DNA from: Fimenecus sp045633505
GTDB taxonomy: Bacteria; Bacillota; Clostridia; Oscillospirales; Acutalibacteraceae
DNA: 5,105 bases
NCBI GenBank assembly: GCA_045633505.1
Contig: JAZQYK010000003.1
Coordinates: 1-5,105 of the forward strand
Direction of reading: 5' to 3'
Shown here: positions 1-5,105 of the stretch, in pieces
How positions within the stretch are numbered: the first letter of the stretch is position 1
Layout: each line of letters begins with the position of its first letter
Translations under genes and position numbers: made by a program
Notes under the pieces: generated by a model
The model's input: only the letters and a program-made list of their open reading frames with translations
Told to the model about the DNA's origin: nothing
Databases searched by the model: none

Positions 1-2334
1 CATAATCTTTTCGCCGTATTCTTCACTCTTGGCATTGTAAACGTCCATTGCCTTGTTGTAGAAATATTCTTTAAACTCGTCAGCAGTTGAATATTCGTTT
101 TCAATATCATTCTCTGCGAGATATTTGAATTTGTTGATAAGTCCTTTAACGTTCCAATCCTCAGCAGAATTTTCCGCAGGGCAATAGAAATCAACCGTTT
201 CGCTCACGTAATCATCAATCATTTTAAGAATTGTTGCGTGAATGTCGGCACCGTCAAGAACCTTATTTCGCTGACCGTAGATAACCTCTCTCTGCTTATT
301 CATAACATCATCAAAACGAAGAACATTACGACGCATTGCAAAGTTGTTACCTTCAACCTTTTTCTGAGCGCCTTCGATTGTGCTTGTGAACATTTTTGCC
401 TCAACGGGAATGTCACCCATACTCTTAAAGGTATCAAGAATGTTATAGAAACGGTCACCTGCGAAAAGACGAAGCAACTCATCCTCTGCTGACAGATAGA
501 ATTTACTTCTGCCCGGGTCGCCCTGACGACCTGCACGGCCACGAAGCTGATTGTCAATTCGACGTGATTCGTGACGTTCAGTACCGATGATAAAGAGACC
601 CCCTGCTTCACGGACTTTTTCCGCTTCCTCACGAAGCTGTTCTTTATATTTCTTTTCTAATTCCTGATAAGTCTTTCGTGCCTCAAGAATATCCGTGTTA
701 TCGGTTTCGGCAAAGCCCGTTGCCTCTGCAATAAGCTCGTCGGAATAATCCATTCTTCTCATTTCGTTACGAGCCATATATTCAGGGTTACCGCCGAGAA
801 TAATGTCAGTACCACGTCCTGCCATATTCGTAGCAATCGTAACTGCACCGAATTTACCTGCCTGAGCAATAATTTCAGCTTCTTTATCGTGGTATTTAGC
901 ATTAAGCACTTCATGCTTGATTCCGTGCTTTTTAAGAACTTTACTTAAAAGCTCACTCTTTTCAATATTGGTTGTACCGACAAGCACGGGCTGTCCTTTT
1001 TGGTTACATTCAAGCACCTGTTCAATGATTGCCTTGAATTTTGCAACTTCAGTTTTATAAAGCACGTCGTCCTCGTCATCACGGACAACCGGTTTGTTCG
1101 TTGGAATTTCAATTACGTCAAGCTCATAAATTTCCTGAAATTCCTGACTTTCGGTCATCGCAGTACCCGTCATACCTGAAAGTTTTTTATAAAGACGGAA
1201 ATAATTCTGGAAAGTGATTGTTGCAAGAGTTTTTGACTCTCTTTCAACCTTAACGTTTTCTTTTGCTTCAATTGCCTGATGAAGTCCGTCAGAATAGCGG
1301 CGGCCAAGCATAATACGTCCCGTAAATTCGTCAACGATAAGCACCTGACCTTCTTTTACAACATAGTCAACGTCACGCTTCATAACGCCGATTGCCTTGA
1401 TTGCAAGGTCAATATGATGCTGGATTGTAAGATTTTCTACGTCAGCAAGATTTTCAACGCCAAAGAATTTTTCAGCCTTTTTGATACCGTTTTGTGTAAG
1501 AGAAGCAGTTTTTGCTTTTTCGTCAACGATAAAATCGTCATCCTCGTCAGCAATATTTTCAATGCCCTGTTTTGCATCAATTTCTTTAACCTTGCACATT
1601 TTAAGTCTTTTTGCAAACTCGTTGGCAATTTTGTAAAGGTCAGTTGATTTGTCACCCATACCTGAAATAATAAGAGGTGTTCTTGCCTCGTCAATAAGGA
1701 TTGAGTCAACCTCGTCAACTACTGCAAAATTATGACCGCGCTGAACTCTTTGCTCAGCATAAATCACCATATTGTCACGAAGATAGTCAAAGCCCATCTC
1801 GTTGTTTGTGCCGTAAGTAATGTCACAATTATAAGCCGCACGTCTTTGCTCACCGTCCAAATCGTGAACAATAAGACCTACTGAAAGACCTAAAAATCTG
1901 TAAAGTTTACCCATCCATTCAGAGTCACGGCGAGCAAGGTAATCGTTAACCGTAACAATGTGAACGCCCTTGCCTGAAAGCGCATTAAGATAAGCAGGAA
2001 GAGTAGCCACAAGTGTTTTACCTTCGCCCGTTCTCATTTCAGCAATTCGTCCCTGATGAAGAACGATACCACCGATAATCTGCACGGGGAAATGGCGCAT
2101 ATTAAGAACACGGGCAGATGCCTCACGACAGGTTGCGAATGCTTCAGGAAGAATGTCGTCAAGAGTTTCGCCTTTTTCGAGTCTTTCTTTAAATTCAACA
2201 GTTTTTGCCTGAAGCTCGGCATCTGTCAGCGCCTTGTATTCTTCTTCAAGAGCAAGAACTTTTTTCTGAATCGGGAGTATTCTTTTAACCTCACGGCTTG
2301 AATAGTCACCAAAGATTTTTTTGAGTAATGACAT
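1..2334 (-). CDS. secA: Preprotein translocase subunit SecA (partial, C-terminus beyond left edge)
   Basis: SecA is the cytosolic/membrane-peripheral ATPase that drives unfolded preproteins through SecYEG. The frame is open without a stop from the ATG at 2334 to base 1, giving 778 codons; SecA proteins usually have about 800-950 residues, so the end of the helical scaffold/wing region and the C-terminal tail are missing. Visible landmarks: Walker A MRTGEGKT at residues 100-107; Walker B/DEAD-like DEVDSILIDEART at 207-219; preprotein cross-linking domain roughly 220-370; SGMTGTAMTE at about 386-395; NBD2 motif TNMAGRGTDI at 502-511; GTERHESRRIDNQLRGRAGRQGD, residues 584-606, with the arginine fingers; and the scaffold-helix motif VLRFDDVMNKQR at 671-682. 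An insert of about 60 mostly charged residues (517-577) lies in NBD2. The start is supported by a Shine-Dalgarno sequence nine bases upstream. It is divergent from the right-hand operon. The assignment is essentially certain. Confidence 0.98.
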   Translation of the reverse strand, partial: MSLLKKIFGDYSSREVKRILPIQKKVLALEEEYKALTDAELQAKTVEFKERLEKGETLDDILPEAFATCREASARVLNMRHFPVQIIGGIVLHQGRIAEMRTGEGKTLVATLPAYLNALSGKGVHIVTVNDYLARRDSEWMGKLYRFLGLSVGLIVHDLDGEQRRAAYNCDITYGTNNEMGFDYLRDNMVIYAEQRVQRGHNFAVVDEVDSILIDEARTPLIISGMGDKSTDLYKIANEFAKRLKMCKVKEIDAKQGIENIADEDDDFIVDEKAKTASLTQNGIKKAEKFFGVENLADVENLTIQHHIDLAIKAIGVMKRDVDYVVKEGQVLIVDEFTGRIMLGRRYSDGLHQAIEAKENVKVERESKTLATITFQNYFRLYKKLSGMTGTAMTESQEFQEIYELDVIEIPTNKPVVRDDEDDVLYKTEVAKFKAIIEQVLECNQKGQPVLVGTTNIEKSELLSKVLKKHGIKHEVLNAKYHDKEAEIIAQAGKFGAVTIATNMAGRGTDIILGGNPEYMARNEMRRMDYSDELIAEATGFAETDNTDILEARKTYQELEKKYKEQLREEAEKVREAGGLFIIGTERHESRRIDNQLRGRAGRQGDPGRSKFYLSAEDELLRLFAGDRFYNILDTFKSMGDIPVEAKMFTSTIEGAQKKVEGNNFAMRRNVLRFDDVMNKQREVIYGQRNKVLDGADIHATILKMIDDYVSETVDFYCPAENSAEDWNVKGLINKFKYLAENDIENEYSTADEFKEYFYNKAMDVYNAKSEEYGEKIM

Positions 2335-2343
2335 ATATTTTTA

Positions 2344-2350
2344 TCCTTTC
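2344..2350 (-). promoter_or_regulatory. Shine-Dalgarno of secA
   Basis: On the minus strand this reads GAAAGGA and lies nine bases upstream of the ATG at 2334. It supports that ATG, which begins MSLLKKIFGDYSSREVKR, a normal SecA N-terminus. Confidence 0.8.
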
Positions 2351-2431
2351 AATGAATTGGGAATATTGACAAATTTCAATTTTATGTTGAATAAAAGTTA
2401 TTTATATACTATCCCCCATTATGATTAACTC

Positions 2432-2460
2432 ATTATACCATATAAATTATAAAAAATCAC
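2432..2460 (-). promoter_or_regulatory. Candidate secA promoter with extended -10
   Basis: On the minus strand 2432-2440 reads TGGTATAAT, a perfect TATAAT -10 hexamer preceded by the TGn extension. With a 17-base spacer the -35 position (2455-2460) reads GTGATT, a weak match, which is acceptable for extended -10 promoters. Transcription would start near 2425, leaving a leader of about 90 bases before the secA start codon. This rests on motif matching only. Confidence 0.55.
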
Positions 2461-2473
2461 TAACAAATTGTTA
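2461..2473. repeat. 13-bp perfect palindrome between divergent promoters (possible operator)
   Basis: The sequence TAACAAATTGTTA is a perfect inverted repeat (TAACAA, one central base, TTGTTA). It abuts the -35 region of the candidate secA promoter and lies about 20 bases upstream of the -35 of the plus-strand promoter, a position that could suit a regulator of either gene. The surroundings are very AT-rich, so chance is a real alternative. No regulator gene is in the window. Confidence 0.3.
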
Positions 2474-2492
2474 ATTTTTGCAAGTTTTTTTC

Positions 2493-2521
2493 TTGATTTT
2501 ACACAGAAAATTTGATATTAT
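2493..2521 (+). promoter_or_regulatory. Candidate promoter of the SCP2-like/aminotransferase/transketolase operon
   Basis: A -35 hexamer TTGATT (2493-2498) is followed by exactly 17 bases and a -10 hexamer TATTAT (2516-2521). The -10 is preceded by TGA, giving an extended -10 as well. Transcription would start near 2528, about 60 bases before the ATG at 2591. A weaker alternative, TTGATA at 2512-2517 with TATTGT at 2535-2540, lies just downstream. Spacing and hexamers fit a vegetative sigma-A promoter; this is motif-based inference. Confidence 0.6.
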
Positions 2522-2575
2522 TTTATTAGGTTTATATTGTAGGGAAAAACCTGCGCCAAAAGCGTATATTTTTTG

Positions 2576-2582
2576 AAGGAGG
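2576..2582 (+). promoter_or_regulatory. Shine-Dalgarno that fixes the start of the SCP2-like gene
   Basis: AAGGAGG is a consensus ribosome binding site, eight bases upstream of the ATG at 2591. The same frame also has a TTG at 2573, but that codon lies just before the Shine-Dalgarno sequence and has no site of its own, so translation from 2573 is very unlikely. Confidence 0.9.
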
Positions 2583-2590
2583 AATCAGAA

Positions 2591-3355
2591 ATGACTGATT
2601 CAAGAACACTTGCTTACATCAATATGTATGCCGTTCTCGGTACCTTGGAAAACCTTTGTGAACTTGATGATAAAGCAAAAGAGATTATTTCAACTCTTGA
2701 AAAACCGATTTCTTTAGCTTTCGACGTCAAGGACGGTCCAAGCGCTACACTTACATTCTCTAAAAACGGTTGCCGTATGGATGACGGAGTTAATGCAGAT
2801 TGCGACATTAAAATCCCCGTTGCTAATTGCGACAAATTTAATGGAATTATTGACGGAAAGGTTACACCAATCCCAACAAAAGGTCTTACAAAAATCAATT
2901 TCCTTTTGAAAACGTTTACAGCTCTTACTGACAGACTTACAGAAGTTATGAGACCAAGTGAAGAACTTCTTAAAGACGCTGACTTCTTCCGTCTTAACAC
3001 TCTCTGCACTTTCTATACAGTTGCAGTTGCTATTTCACAGATTGGTAATCAGGATGCTATCGGTAAATTCAGCGCTTCAAACATTGCTGACGGTGACATT
3101 CAGATTGGTATTACGGATACGGTTTATGCTACTATCCGCGTTAAAGACAATCATCTTATCACAATCAAGCAAGCGCCAGAAAAGCCTCGTGCAATTATGG
3201 AATTCTGTAACCTTGAACTTGCTAACGCACTTTTCGCAGGTACAGTTAACTCAATTGACCACGTTGGTAACGGTAACATCACAATCCGCGGACTCATTTC
3301 AATGGTTGATAACGTAAACCGTATTCTTGACAGAGTTGGATTGTATCTTGCATAA
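2591..3355 (+). CDS. Tandem SCP2-like (sterol carrier protein fold) protein, function unknown
   Basis: This is a 254-residue soluble protein with no signal peptide or membrane segment, so probably cytoplasmic. I do not recognise a named family. Each half has the pattern of an SCP2-type domain: a leading helix, a strand pair, a segment of the type 'D-x-x-I/M-x-x...N...F-x-G-x-V', then a closing strand and amphipathic helix. The halves are related to each other: residues 52-91 align without gaps to 180-219 (offset 128, about half the protein), sharing A, T, N, N, N, G and V at matching positions, and the match continues at I94/I222, G98/G226 and I102/I230. SCP2 domains bind lipids or other hydrophobic ligands and also occur fused to enzymes as accessory domains. 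It is the first gene of the operon. The stop codon TAA overlaps the Shine-Dalgarno of the aminotransferase gene, implying translational coupling and a shared role. The coding region is certain; the SCP2 assignment is from pattern only. Confidence 0.8.
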   Translation: MTDSRTLAYINMYAVLGTLENLCELDDKAKEIISTLEKPISLAFDVKDGPSATLTFSKNGCRMDDGVNADCDIKIPVANCDKFNGIIDGKVTPIPTKGLTKINFLLKTFTALTDRLTEVMRPSEELLKDADFFRLNTLCTFYTVAVAISQIGNQDAIGKFSASNIADGDIQIGITDTVYATIRVKDNHLITIKQAPEKPRAIMEFCNLELANALFAGTVNSIDHVGNGNITIRGLISMVDNVNRILDRVGLYLA

Positions 3356-3360
3356 GGAGG
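3354..3360 (+). promoter_or_regulatory. Shine-Dalgarno of the aminotransferase gene, overlapping the upstream stop codon
   Basis: AAGGAGG begins inside the TAA stop of the SCP2-like gene. It is only three bases from the ATG at 3364 but nine bases from the ATG at 3370, so 3370 is the better start. The overlap suggests translational coupling of the two genes. Confidence 0.85.
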
Positions 3361-3369
3361 ACAATGAAG

Positions 3370-4638
3370 ATGAGTAAATTCCCAACATTTGATACAACAA
3401 AAAGCCGTGCAATGTTTGAACAGGCTTCAAAAGTTATTCCAGGAGGCATTTACGGTCACTTAGGTCCTGCTGAAGGTCAGTGGATTCCTGTTAACAGATG
3501 GCCGTCATTCGCTGAAAAAGCACAGGGCTCATACTTCTGGGACGTTGACGGCAACAAATACATTGACTATATGTGTGCTTACGGCCCTAACGTTTTAGGT
3601 TACAATGACCCTGACGTTGACGCCGCCGCATTGGCACAGCTTAAACTCGGCAACTGTACAACTGCACCTGGTAAAGTTATGGTTGAGTGTGCAGAAACAC
3701 TTGTTGACACGGTTGCTTGTGCTGACTGGGCATTCTTCTGCAAGAACGGTTCAGACACAACGACTCTTGCAACAATGGCGGCAAGAGCACATACACATAA
3801 GAAAAAGATTATTTTCTTGAAGTATTACTATCACGGAGATTTCCCATGGGCACAGAAGATTGACTACCCGGGCATTACTCCTGAAGACGTAGCAAACAAC
3901 ATTATCGTTCCTTGGTTTGACCTTGATGCAATCCAAAAGGCTTACGACGATAACAACGGTGATATTGCCGGTATTATTGCTCAGCCTTATGACCACGGTA
4001 ACTTTAAGGATAACGAGGTTGCTTCAAAGGAATACTGGCAGGCAGTTCGTAAATGGTGTGACGACCACGGCGCAGTTCTTATTATTGACGACGTTCGCGC
4101 AGGTTTCCGTCTTGACCTTGCAGGTTCCGACCATTACTATGGCTTCAAGGCAGACCTTATCTGCTTCTGTAAAGCTCTTGCTAACGGTTATAATATGTCA
4201 GCACTTTGCGGTGGCGAACATATGAAAGCAACTGTTTCAGGTATTACGTACACAGGTTCATATTGGATGAGTTCTGTTCCGTTCGCAGCTTGTATCGCTT
4301 GTATCAACAAGATGAAAGCTCTTGACACACCGACAATGTTCCGTCGTCTCGGTAAAATGGTTACTGACGGCTTTGTTGCAGCCGGTGCTGAACACGGCTT
4401 CGACCTCAGAGTTTCAGGTGAACCTGCACTCTTCTATTTGAGAATTGCTAACGACGATAACCTTATGCTTCATCAGGAATGGGTTGCAGAATGTGTTAAC
4501 CGCGGTTTGTTTATCACTTCTCACCACAACCACTTCATTAACGCTTCTCTCACAGAAGAAGACATTAAGAAGTCAATTGAAATTGCTGAAGACGCATTCT
4601 CAGTTGTTGCTAAAAATCACCCTGAGCTTAAAGGCTAA
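3370..4638 (+). CDS. Class III PLP-dependent aminotransferase, glutamate-1-semialdehyde aminomutase-like
   Basis: The protein has 422 residues from the ATG at 3370 (424 from the ATG at 3364, which is too close to the ribosome binding site). It is a fold-type I PLP enzyme. The N-terminal SRAMFEQASKVIPGG resembles the start of HemL-type enzymes, followed by FWDVDGNKYIDYMCAYGPNVLGY. Cofactor-site residues: NGSDTTT at 126-132 (phosphate-binding segment, usually SGTEA in HemL); Y154-H155-G156 (ring stacking); IIDDVRAGFR with D240 contacting the pyridine nitrogen; and the Schiff-base lysine K268 in FCKALANG. The length fits the family. Class III enzymes transfer an amino group between an amino acid or amine and an aldehyde or ketone, and HemL relatives also act as aminomutases. 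No tetrapyrrole genes are near, and several motif positions differ from HemL (DDV instead of DEV, GSD instead of SGTEA), so heme synthesis is unlikely. Lying between an SCP2-like gene and a transketolase subunit, it more likely aminates a carbohydrate-derived aldehyde or ketone. The family is sure; the substrate is unknown. Confidence 0.93.
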   Translation: MSKFPTFDTTKSRAMFEQASKVIPGGIYGHLGPAEGQWIPVNRWPSFAEKAQGSYFWDVDGNKYIDYMCAYGPNVLGYNDPDVDAAALAQLKLGNCTTAPGKVMVECAETLVDTVACADWAFFCKNGSDTTTLATMAARAHTHKKKIIFLKYYYHGDFPWAQKIDYPGITPEDVANNIIVPWFDLDAIQKAYDDNNGDIAGIIAQPYDHGNFKDNEVASKEYWQAVRKWCDDHGAVLIIDDVRAGFRLDLAGSDHYYGFKADLICFCKALANGYNMSALCGGEHMKATVSGITYTGSYWMSSVPFAACIACINKMKALDTPTMFRRLGKMVTDGFVAAGAEHGFDLRVSGEPALFYLRIANDDNLMLHQEWVAECVNRGLFITSHHNHFINASLTEEDIKKSIEIAEDAFSVVAKNHPELKG

Positions 4639-4673
4639 TAACGTAATTTAACGGAAGAGGGATTCCGTGTTAT
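4638..4673 (+). other. Intergenic two-part hairpin before the transketolase gene
   Basis: A perfect 6-bp stem (ACGGAA at 4651-4656 with TTCCGT at 4663-4668, six-base loop GAGGGA) is flanked by a second perfect 5-bp stem (ATAAC at 4638-4642 with GTTAT at 4669-4673), with an eight-base bulge on the left side. It starts at the last base of the aminotransferase stop codon and ends 13 bases before the next Shine-Dalgarno. It is followed by an A-run rather than a T-run, so it is not a standard intrinsic terminator. It could be an mRNA-processing or stability element that sets different expression of the two genes. Confidence 0.4.
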
Positions 4674-4686
4674 AAAAAATTTTCTT

Positions 4687-4692
4687 GGAGGG
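4687..4692 (+). promoter_or_regulatory. Shine-Dalgarno of the transketolase subunit gene
   Basis: GGAGGG lies six bases before the ATG at 4699, a near-consensus site that fixes this start. Confidence 0.85.
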
Positions 4693-4698
4693 AAAATT

Positions 4699-5105
4699 AT
4701 GGCTAATTTATCAAAGGCAGAATGGCTCGCACTCGAAAAGAAAGCCCTTGAACTCCGTAAACTCTGCGTTCAGACAACAGTTTGGGCAGGTAGCGGACAC
4801 TTCGGCGGCGGTATGAGTGTTATGGACCTTCTCACAGTTCTTTATCACAAGTATCTCAACATTAAGGTTGACGAACCAAAATGGGATGACCGTGACAGAT
4901 TTATTCTTTCAAAGGGTCATGCGGCAATCGCTTATGCTCCTGTTCTTTGCGACAAGGGATTTAACGATGTTGAAATGCTTAAATCTTTCAACCTTTCAGG
5001 TTCAAAAATGGGTATGCACCTTGACTCAAACAAAGTTGTAGGCGTTGACGCTTCAACTGGTTCTCTTGGCCACGGCCCATCAATCGCAGCAGGTACAGCA
5101 CTTGC
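4699..5105 (+). CDS. Transketolase, N-terminal (thiamine-diphosphate-binding) subunit, partial
   Basis: The first 135 codons are present and the gene runs off the right edge. Transketolase moves two-carbon ketol units between sugar phosphates (pentose phosphate pathway), using thiamine diphosphate. Family landmarks are in order: GSGHFGGGMS with His34, DRFILSKGHAAIAYAP with His74, MGMHLDSNKVVGVDASTGSLGHG with His107 and the GSLGHG loop at 121-126. The motif forms (SGHxGG, LSKGH, ASTGSLGxG) are those of the short N-terminal subunit of split transketolases, usually about 270-280 residues and followed by a separate C-terminal subunit gene. The thiamine-diphosphate GDG motif would lie beyond the window. 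It is 60 bases downstream of the aminotransferase on the same strand and probably in the same operon. Split transketolases may also serve dedicated biosynthetic clusters rather than central metabolism, which the neighbours hint at. Whether a C-terminal subunit follows cannot be seen. Confidence 0.95.
   Translation, partial: MANLSKAEWLALEKKALELRKLCVQTTVWAGSGHFGGGMSVMDLLTVLYHKYLNIKVDEPKWDDRDRFILSKGHAAIAYAPVLCDKGFNDVEMLKSFNLSGSKMGMHLDSNKVVGVDASTGSLGHGPSIAAGTAL

Noticed and set aside
238..632. Overlapping short open frames on both strands (238-492 plus, 300-632 minus)
   Set aside because: Both lie over the SecA NBD2/scaffold coding sequence in other frames, and their translations resemble no protein family.
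1279..1647. 122-codon open frame on the plus strand inside the secA region
   Set aside because: It is antisense to well-conserved SecA sequence, has low-complexity Phe/Asn/Lys composition and no ribosome binding site of note.
2375..2391. Small hairpin TTCAA/TTGAA in the secA leader
   Set aside because: Five AU-rich base pairs in AT-rich sequence are expected by chance and do not resemble a known secA leader control element.
2468..2485. Possible Rex-type operator (TTGTTAA-N4-TTAACAA)
   Set aside because: The left half TTGTTAA is present, but the right half reads TGCAAGT, which does not match.
2573..2590. Upstream TTG start adding six residues to the SCP2-like protein
   Set aside because: The added codons are the Shine-Dalgarno region itself, so the ATG at 2591 is the start.
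2614..3009. 131-codon minus-strand open frame opposite the SCP2-like gene
   Set aside because: It mirrors a gene with a consensus ribosome binding site and clear domain pattern; the Ser/Leu/Arg-rich translation is typical of a shadow frame.
3370..4638. Annotation as hemL
   Set aside because: Key motifs differ from glutamate-1-semialdehyde aminomutase and no tetrapyrrole gene is adjacent, so only the family is stated.
4651..4684. Intrinsic terminator after the aminotransferase gene
   Set aside because: The stem is short and is followed by an A-run, then only four T with an interruption, so it would be a poor terminator; the transketolase gene with a good ribosome binding site follows directly.

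Overview
The window looks like a piece of chromosome from a moderately low-GC Gram-positive anaerobe of the Clostridia type, plausibly a gut or rumen Oscillospirales/Ruminococcaceae-like lineage. The reasons are consensus AAGGAGG-type Shine-Dalgarno sequences, an AT-rich intergenic region with extended -10 promoters, strong preference for CTT, GTT and CGT codons, and a SecA with the long NBD2 insert that I associate with Clostridia. The lineage is an inference. No mobile element, tRNA, rRNA or CRISPR array is visible.

Layout. Positions 1-2334 (minus strand) hold the first 778 codons of secA, the ATPase motor of the Sec translocase; its C-terminus lies off the left edge. Positions 2335-2590 are a divergent, AT-rich intergenic region with one candidate promoter for each direction and a 13-bp palindrome between them. 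On the plus strand follow three tightly spaced genes: a 254-residue protein made of two tandem SCP2-like (sterol-carrier-protein fold) halves (2591-3355); a class III PLP-dependent aminotransferase of the glutamate-1-semialdehyde aminomutase-like branch (3370-4638); and, after a 60-base gap holding a small hairpin, the start of a split transketolase N-terminal (thiamine-diphosphate-binding) subunit (4699 to the right edge).

How the genes may work together. secA is housekeeping and unrelated in function to the right-hand operon; the two only share the divergent intergenic region. The SCP2-like, aminotransferase and transketolase genes look co-transcribed: the stop codon of the first overlaps the Shine-Dalgarno of the second. 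The combination suggests a small pathway in which a ketose or aldehyde, possibly made by the split transketolase, is aminated by the aminotransferase, with the double-SCP2 protein as a binding or accessory partner. This pathway is not one I recognise. It is the most interesting item in the window, but the substrate cannot be read from the sequence and the rest of the operon is cut off.
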